Assembly: GCF_001039355.2 (NCBI RefSeq)
Contig: NW_019775434.1
Coordinates: forward strand, 17,264-71,391
Direction of reading: 5' to 3'
Source of the DNA: Lingula anatina
Lineage: Eukaryota > Brachiopoda > Lingulata > Lingulida > Lingulidae
DNA: 54,128 bases
Shown: in pieces, positions 47,076-54,128 of the stretch
Layout: each line of letters begins with the position of its first letter
How positions within the stretch are numbered: position 1 is the first letter of the stretch
Program-made: the position numbers and the translations under genes
Notes under the pieces: model-generated
The model's database searches: none
What the model was told of the DNA's origin: nothing
Seen by the model: only the letters and a program-made list of their open reading frames with translations

Positions 47076-50000
47076 TGATTGTCAGTACATATAAACATGG
47101 CGATGTAAATGTGATCTTTCATTCAGATTCCACACTGAATCTTGGCAGCCATGTACCAGCTTGCCCTGGTCAAACAAATCCAGTAATATCTATCCTTAAA
47201 CAAATGTAATGGAGTTGGCATTTATAAATAGAAACTCAATCAGCATAATGAAGTATGTGAAAACAGTTCACTGTACATACATATGAACAAATCCTATACT
47301 GCCAGGAGGCAGAGACATCTACAAATAATCAACTTGATGATCCACTGGCAGTTAGCTAAAAACCCAGCATTGAGTTTTCTGTGCCATCAAAATAAAAGAA
47401 AAGACAAAATGATAGATGCAAAAGTGTAGTACATGTATCTTCATCACTAAAACTGACATAAACATTCCTCAATATAATTGTTAACCCCTGGCAAAATGAA
47501 AAACATCAAATATGCATGTAAAGCTCACAGAAAAATTAGAATTGTGTTTGGAAAAGCATGATGGATTCCCTTATCCCTTCATACAAGGTACTTGTATCCA
47601 GTAAAAAGCACATAAAAATAATTTGATAAAATACATATGACAAAAAGCATGAATGTCAAGCACCAGCATTGTGCAGGGCAATTCCACAGGATGATCAATT
47701 AAGGGGCCTGCATGGGTGCTTGAGGCCCGATTGAATTATTCAATTTTTTAAGAATGATTTAACATGTACAAAGCCATTACGGATATTCTTCCGTTTTATG
47801 ATGTGGTAAAGAGCAAGGGAAATTGTGTCTGGTGGTGCCATATCCCTTTCTCGGGAATTGAATAACCTTGCATAACCTACAACAATACTGGCTTTGGAAA
47901 AATCACAATGAAATTCATCTACCACAAACAATGGCATCAGTGTGGTTGAATGTACCTGGGTAAATAACTGCATTTTATTCAGAGGTGATGATAAAAGTTA
48001 GGGAAAGGTTGGCTGCCAAGGTTGAATAATGGTTAAACCCTTTTATCTGTTCCAATACCAACAAGTAGTCCTTTAATTTTTTTAATTAACAAAAGTAATT
48101 TCTATTCAATTTCCAAGAAACTGGCACAATGGTAGAACTAGCATACAATGTTGTTGTTTTTCAATAATTTCAATAGCCAATTTGAATCCCTCTTTGTCTT
48201 AAACATCAATCACTTTGCAAAACATCTTCTATTAATTGCTAGATAAATTACAAAGTAATGACATTTCCTCAAATTTTGCTACAAGAATCTTGATACTCTC
48301 TGAAAAGACCCAGAGCCAAAACAAAATGGAATTTCCCCACAGGCTGATCAATAGCATCTCTTAATCCATCTAAATTGCCTTCAATATCATTTACCTAAAT
48401 TGTTTCATCTCCGCAACAATGCATTGAAATGTCTTCACTTCTCTCAGACAACAGGATGGCTCAATAATGCTAAGTCAATTGAGTCTCAGTGGTATATAGT
48501 GTGATATGAGGATAAAGATATGCTTTCTGCAGCAAAATGGCATATTACTGCAATACATGAATTATGTCAATTTCATCATTTTTTTTGTTTGTTTGTGTTT
48601 CTTGTAAAATTTATCAGCCAAAAACTAAGACTAAAAGACTACAGTGTTTATTGATTTCCAGTATGTTTCACCATTGAAATTACTAGTATACAATTTGCCA
48701 GTTTTTATTTTCAATAAAAATACTACACAGCTAATCTGGTAAATATACAGACATTTACAAGTAAAAAAGAACACCTATGAAAAAAATAACTAGAAAAGCA
48801 CTCAGAGAGCGCAACTTTTACCAAGGCAAATAATTAACTAATATTTTACTATTACTTAATTTAATAAATTGAAAATCATCATCAAAATCTAATCATTTCT
48901 TCCTTAGCACATTTGTGACCTATTCTGAAAATTTAATTAATCAATTAGTCAATTAATAAATTAATGGATAATCACCAATATATAATCATTTCTTCCTTGG
49001 TTCATTTGTGACCTATCCAGAAAATTTCATCAAAATCTACATATAAGTAACTAATTTTTTATCTATATATTAATGGATTATCTCCAAAATCTTATCACTT
49101 CTTCCGTTGTCTATTTCTGAGCTATCCTGAAAATATTTGAAATTGGCCCATTTGTGACTTATCCTGAAAATTAACATAAATAAATGGATGGATCATCACC
49201 AAAATTTAATAATATCATCTATGGGCTATTTGGGACCTATCCTCAAAATTTCTTCAAAATCTGTCATTACTTTTTGTGTAATGGTGTGCACAGACAGACA
49301 AACAGTAACAAAAAAATAACCACTTCTGCTGTTGAAGGTAAAAAATCAAAAGACACAGATTTAATAACACCTAAATAAGATAGATAGCAGAACAGTGTCT
49401 GTATATAAAAAAAGAAAACTTGTACACCTCGGGTATTCATTTGTGAAAGTAATTCTTAGTATTTTGTTATAATGAAACTGCCTGATCCTTCATCTTTAAA
49501 CAAAGCTTTGTGAAGGTCTCCAAGTCCATTTCATTTACAACTAAAAAAAGGCCGGATGAATCTCTTGAGTTTGAACAATCATTGATTTTTCTTGTAAGGA
49601 TTTAGGTGCTTTTCCTGAGTAGTAATTGTATGAAATCAATATTCAAAGGTTGAGCTTAGCTTTAAATCTGTTAATATACTCAAATAACAATGCATCTTCA
49701 GAGTTGAAAACTTGTGATTCTGTGGGAAAAATATCTTTTTTTTCCTCACTAAATGAGATATATTTACTCAGAACTGACTGGATTAGAAATCAAACAAGGA
49801 AATTACCTGCATCATGTTCTTGCTGTATGCCAGAAAGGATTGAACACTGTAGGTCCCCCATTGCGACACTGACTGGGGTCCCCTTAGCCAAACCATACCA
49901 ATCAGAAGATAGGTGGCCAGCTATGGAACCTGGTGGTCGCACCTCAGGCAGAATGTGAACTGGAAACTGTGCCCTAGAAAGTCTGGAAAATTTAGAATTT

Positions 50001-53000
50001 TATGAGAGAGAGCTGGAGTCTTAGCATCTTAAGTTTTGGAGTTCCATATAAAGATGAGATATATGACAGGTCAAATCTTTATCAGGGGTGGATTGCGACC
50101 ATCTTCTGGATCTTCAGGAAGACAGGTATCTAATTTTCTCTGTCAGAAGTCAAAATTGGAGGACGGATTAACAAAGATCATTTGGAAGACTGTCAGAAAA
50201 TATATCTGGATCCACCCCTGTTTATGCTTTCATCATATTATTTTTGATTTATTTTTTGCTCTCCTTAACTTACCTGACATCATAATTTACCTTCTCGTTT
50301 CAACTATATGAGCACTGTATTTAAAGAAATCTAGTATCTTTCTTTTTCCACAAGATGTAATAATCATTGTCTCTCAAGAAACCTTTAATAGATTTATGAA
50401 ATCACCCCCATCATCCTTCAAAATATTGACAAACCTGTTCAACACGATATTGCATTCAGTCAATCAAGATAATAACTTCAAGAACAATCTAAGAAAGATC
50501 AATGACATTTTCATTGCTCCGTTTTCTTGGAAATTACTCTTTGATATACTGCACAAAAATTTTCATTGATTCTAGAAATAATTCTCTTTCAGTTGAAGCA
50601 TCTTTCATCCAGCCTACTTTCTTTACTAATTCAATCAACAAGTGGGGCACTATTTTATCCCTGGTAACAAGCTGACTGAAATCACCAATGTCACATATAG
50701 AACTATGGTCAATGTCCGATAGAGTCACCAGAGGAAAGCCTTTGCACTAAACAGAACATTCAATGAAAACACTTTGATCCATTTATCAAGAAAGAGAAAT
50801 GGATCTTCAAAGGGTTTTATGGTCTATTCAGAGAATGGTCAAAGAATGAAAAGTTCAAGTCGATAATAAAAACTTATCTTCTCTAAGACTGCATTCCCAT
50901 AGATTTAGATCGATCCATCTAGATTGACCTAACTCCCTGGGGGTTCACGCTATATTGATGTCAGCCAAGCGCGTACGGTAGTTAATTACCCCCTTACAGC
51001 TTTTAGTAGGTGGGACAGATGCTTAAGCCGGCTAAGCTGACAGTAATCTAGAGAGACTCCCCTACAGGGATAGATCCATCTAAAATCTGTGGAAAATGGG
51101 GTCTAAGCCATATCTCAAAGACACCTCTTCTTTGCAACTTAAATAACTGCATTTTTACTAAAATATTCAAAAGTTATTAAAAAATTTATTCCAATCTCTA
51201 ATTCCTACAAATTGATCAGAAATATATATATATGATAACAAGTCTTATTAGACTGCTCTAATAAAATATGATTTGAACTCTTAACTTTCTTTAAATATCA
51301 GAGTGTCACATACAAGAGCTGTGCAAGGAGGGTTTCAATCCATGTTAATTGCCCTGATAATTGCTCAAAACAGTTCTGTTACCTCCTTTACACTTAAATA
51401 AAATTCCTTTTATTTTCCTCAAGTGAAAATTGGAATAATGCAATATTATCTCAGATTTGTTCATTCAAAAGACAGTAAGACTTAAATACAGAAAACAAGG
51501 TAGCCACAGAAGAAACAATGTTAATGTCTGAACATTATTATCTGAAGAACTTACAGAAGTAATTGCCAAGTTTATTTGATATTATCTTCTGTGGATGCAT
51601 GATTCTGCTGTAAGTTAGTCTGTGAAGTATTGTCAATCAAGTAAAATAAATTTTGAACTTTTCAATTCCTACACAAACTTTTGAATTAAAGCACACCTAT
51701 GGTGAAAGTTTTCAATGCAAAGGTTTGTGTAGGAACTGAAAAATTAAAAATCTACTCAACTCAACCTCTGTGGATGAGTTTCTTTTTTATACCACAATTA
51801 ATCAGCATATGTGTGCTTTATGTCAAAAATATAAAAAAAAAATTGTTCATTCTGCTTGGATAAAATCAAGAATACTAGAATTTGCCCTGTCAAAAAAAAG
51901 GGTCAAATAGCTTGTGGGCACTGAAAGTCAGTTGACACTGCAGTCATTACAGCTCAACAGGTTCATCATTAAATAATGAAATCTTCATTAAGGTATAAGG
52001 TCAGTATACTGAGTATGGATGGACCAAGTTTGACATTATTCTAAAAGAGAAAAGGGGCCCAGTGCTTTTGTTAACAAGAAAAACCCTCAACCAAAAGAAA
52101 AAATGGAAATATGAAAACTACCACATATAATAATATTTCTGAGTAAATAGAAATGCATTTTTTATATCAAGTGGATACAGCTGGACGTTTACGTACTTAC
52201 AGGTACAAAGACGATTAATGATTTAGTGCATACCTCAGCAGTAATATAATTGCATCCAGCTGTTATATGATATAAAAGGCACAACTCACATTACTCTAGA
52301 TGTTATATTTAGAACTGATATAAACAACCTAATTTGTTATATAAATATAGAACTGATATAACCCTTGATAACTTACACAGGCTGTGGTAATAATGCAATA
52401 TTGCATTTCTTTGGGAATGATTCTTCTGGTTGTTCACAGTGGGGTCTATTTTGAATTTCTTAAAAGAGTGTGTGTGTGCAAGGGTAGATCCAATATTATT
52501 TGAAGGTGGGGGGGGGGGGGGTGAGTCTGCAGATGTGAAGCCGACCCTCCCACTCCTTGGTGTGGGGCCCTGGACCCGCTTAAGGGCCGCAAAAAATTTT
52601 GGTATTTCAGAGGGTGAACAGTGCCATTTGGTACTGTTAAGAAGTATGATTCAGCGAGTCAAAAGTCTAATTTCAAGAGGGGACCATTGGTGTGATTTTT
52701 TTCCAGAAATTGAAGGGGGGGTGGGCAGGACCCTCCCCCCTGACCACCGCTCTAAATCCGCCACTGTGTGTGTGAATGGCCAATCTTGTCCTACCTAGAG
52801 GTAGTGAACTACATTACAACCTGCTGGGTTAACCCCCAATCCAAACAACTCAGATCGTAACAAGGAGGAATATAATCCCCCCCCCCCCCAAGTACCTAGC
52901 TCTTTGAATAATTATGCAAGGATAATAAGCAATTGGTCCGTCAAAACAAAACATAAATAAATAAATAAAATAAAAATAAATGAAAAATTTAACTTTGAGA

Positions 53001-53643
53001 TTTTATACCAGACTTACATGTCTGTATTCCATGAATTTGCAATAGTGCTGAAGTAGCCCCAACTGGCTGCATTTTGTGTTGACATCACAGGCTTTGACAG
53101 TTCACATAGAGTGGCCACAAAAAAGTCTTGGATTGTACCGGCACAGTCATATTTATCTAAAAGCTCAGGGTGGTTCTTTTTATACCAGAATATAGTAGCA
53201 CACCCATAACCAGTGGACAGTCTTAAGTGAGAATCATGCCGTGGCAAGGTCTCTAAGAATTCAGGGGTACATCGACAGTCCTGCCATGTGGTAAGGTTGC
53301 TGGTGCTTTCCACCTCGAACCTCCCAAACGGGTTCTTGCTCCATGCCTTCCCCCGCTTCCAAAACATCACCCCGTGCATCTGTCCCGATATTCCAATTTT
53401 AAGGACATGAGACAGCTTATCTCGTGGAAGACGTGACACCATGTACTGTAAGGCCGTGATGATCTTCTTCGGGTCCTGCTCGTTCGCAAGGGGACCATTG
53501 TCACGACTGGAAACTGACGCCTGGGTGTCCGCAGAAGACGCCGCCACTACCTCGTTAGTGGCACAGTCAACAATGGCCGCTTTGACAGTCGTTGTCCCTA
53601 AGTCGAGACCCAGAACGTACCTCCGCTCCGAACTTAGCGCCAT
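45466..53643 (-). CDS. SHPK: Sedoheptulokinase (FGGY carbohydrate kinase), complete
   Basis: SHPK phosphorylates sedoheptulose to sedoheptulose 7-phosphate, feeding the non-oxidative pentose phosphate pathway in the cytosol. Minus-strand exons 53018-53643, 49807-49982, 46113-46310 and 45466-45851 give 461 residues (human 478). Landmarks: the N-terminal phosphate-binding loop LGLDLGTTTVKAAIVD (residues about 12-27), GISGQMHGVMFWKRGKAW, TWQDCRC, TGYGCATIFWY, DLQCSILSG, NISTSAQVAFAMPKG, AASLTGGNVMAAFV, SPTIYGERHMPNQHA, and near the C-terminus GSGAALTKNKV and DSAIGAAIAMI. The start ATG sits in a YY1-like AACATGGCGCT context. The large introns (3.0 and 3.5 kb) carry most of the small repeats in this part of the window. 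Confidence 0.96.
47006..47073. repeat. (CA)n followed by an A33 run, SHPK intron 2
   Basis: A CA dinucleotide run (47006-47037) is followed by 33 A residues (47041-47073). No other element structure was seen around it, although an A tail can mark the end of a retroposed copy. Confidence 0.95.
48880..49325 (+). repeat. Degenerate tandem repeat of a GTGACCTATCCTGAAAATTT unit, SINE-tail-like
   Basis: Four or five diverged units each contain a form of TTTGTGACCTATCCTGAAAA and often TCATCAAAATC. The last unit runs into GTGTAATGGTGTGCACAGAC and AGACAAACAG. The same core is at 32936-33000. By memory such units are common dispersed repeats in invertebrate genomes. Confidence 0.75.
50083..50220. mobile_element. 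Short TIR element (MITE), copy 2, in SHPK intron 1
   Basis: The 138-bp element has perfect 11-bp terminal inverted repeats CAGGGGTGGAT and a flanking TTTAT on both sides. Its right half is the reverse complement of the sequence at 28184-28350. It has no coding capacity. Confidence 0.85.
50534..50728 (-). other. Unassigned 64-codon ORF in SHPK intron 1
   Basis: The minus-strand frame has a protein-like composition (for example DKIVPHLLIELVKKVGWMKD) and ends FVQYIKE-stop. I do not recognise it. It could be a remnant of a transposon or processed gene, or a chance ORF. Confidence 0.2.
50887..51107. mobile_element. Candidate non-autonomous TIR element in SHPK intron 1
   Basis: The left end GCATTCCCATAGATTTAGAT and the right end, whose reverse complement reads CCCCATTTTCCACAGATTTTAGAT in two parts (CCCCATTTTCC and ACAGATTTTAGAT), form imperfect inverted repeats about 220 bp apart. 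The interior contains AGCGCGTACGGTA, also present at 28841-28853. No coding capacity. Confidence 0.5.
51659..51742. other. Long hairpin: 20-bp arms with one mismatch and a 44-nt loop
   Basis: TTTTCAATTCCTACACAAAC (51659-51678) and GTTTGTGTAGGAACTGAAAA (51723-51742) are reverse complements except at one position, a G-T pair in RNA on the plus strand. Size and shape would suit a foldback element or a small-RNA precursor; nothing else supports either. Confidence 0.65.
52479..52766. mobile_element. Probable hAT-type non-autonomous element with 8-bp target duplication
   Basis: The left end CAAGGGTAGATCCA and the reverse complement of the right end, CAGTGGCGGATTTAGAGCGG, are diverged inverted repeats of the CAGNGGCGGAT type typical of hAT elements. 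TGTGTGTG stands directly on both sides (52471-52478 and 52767-52774), the 8-bp length hAT transposases leave. The interior has a G13 run and no transposase. Confidence 0.65.
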
Positions 53644-54128
53644 GTTGTTGATTGCGCTTTAAATCGGTGTGTGATTGGCTGTGACGCTTTGTCCTACTTA
53701 AAGTGTGTTTCTGTTAAAAGGCGTCTTATCTGAGCAGGGTTAAAGTGCACACGTTAAAGATCTTTGGATTGCAATATATCCGTAATAACATATTGATATC
53801 ATCATGATGATTTTTTATTCCTACATTCTATAAAGTTATTTTTGAAAACTATTTTGAAAATGAGAATTTAATAAGGAGAAAGAAAGGTAAAGACAATTAT
53901 GGATAACTGTCAGTGTTTCTTTATCAAGGTTAAGAAACTGATAGTATGAGTTTGTGCTCCGTGTAGGCCTATGTCCCGTTTTATATATTTTCATTTTTAT
54001 GTTTTTCAATTAATTTTGCATGATTAATTAATTATTTTGCTGCCTTAAGGTCTAACGGGCTGTGTAGCCCTACAGTATATGCCATTTAAGAAATCTTTTG
54101 TATCGTTTTTTTTTTTTTTTTTTTTTTT
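53644..54128. promoter_or_regulatory. 5' flank of SHPK and window end
   Basis: The SHPK promoter must lie here on the minus strand. The sequence near the ATG is CG-richer than the surroundings. No divergent gene is visible before the terminal T run (54106-54128), which may itself be a contig edge. Confidence 0.4.

Noticed and set aside
49626-49958. A 110-codon plus-strand ORF in SHPK
   Set aside because: It is antisense to SHPK exon 2 (49807-49982) and has no independent support.
52430-52798. A 122-codon Gly-rich ORF
   Set aside because: It runs through the hAT-like element and its G run. The composition is driven by the repeat.
1-54128. tRNA or rRNA genes, CRISPR arrays, operons or defence-type systems
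   Set aside because: No tRNA-like internal promoter or cloverleaf and no spaced direct repeats were seen. All coding content is split animal genes.

Overview
The window is nuclear DNA from an invertebrate animal. It is AT-rich, every recognisable gene is split by GT-AG introns, the intergenic space is full of short TIR elements and microsatellites, and the proteins resemble human orthologues along most of their length. A slowly evolving bilaterian (mollusc, brachiopod, annelid, hemichordate or amphioxus) would fit; I cannot name the species. All identifications come from reading translated exons and remembered family features. No search was run.

Layout, left to right. (1) The 3' half of DNA2 (+), preceded by three 103-bp tandem copies of one small exon; its last intron looks like a U12-type AT-AC intron. 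(2) HGH1 (-), complete, tail-to-tail with DNA2. (3) The first coding exon of DGCR8/Pasha (+), head-to-head with HGH1. (4) DR1/NC2-beta (+), complete in three exons. (5) LAMTOR1 (-), most exons but no first exon; a 306-codon orphan ORF lies antisense in one of its introns. (6) The last two coding exons of DGCR8 (+). (7) RWDD4 (-), complete, with a LINE fragment in its 5' region. (8) TRAPPC11 (+), complete, 30 coding exons giving 1131 residues; it shares a divergent promoter region with RWDD4. (9) SHPK, sedoheptulokinase (-), complete in four coding exons and 461 residues.

The genes are unrelated housekeeping functions (DNA replication and repair, eEF2 folding, microRNA processing, transcription repression, lysosomal mTORC1 anchoring, ER-Golgi traffic, pentose phosphate metabolism) and do not form a pathway. 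Promoter sharing is the visible organising principle: HGH1/DGCR8 and RWDD4/TRAPPC11 are head-to-head, and several starts carry a YY1-like ATGGC motif.

Three isolated 'n' characters (10362, 19456, 44506) look like contig joins. The first two lie inside the span of a DGCR8 gene whose WW, dimerisation and dsRBD exons are absent, so the order between 10362 and about 21400 should be treated with caution. I found no new multi-gene system. The most interesting signals are the DNA2 exon triplication, two U12-type introns, the split DGCR8 locus, the orphan ORF and a set of short TIR elements.
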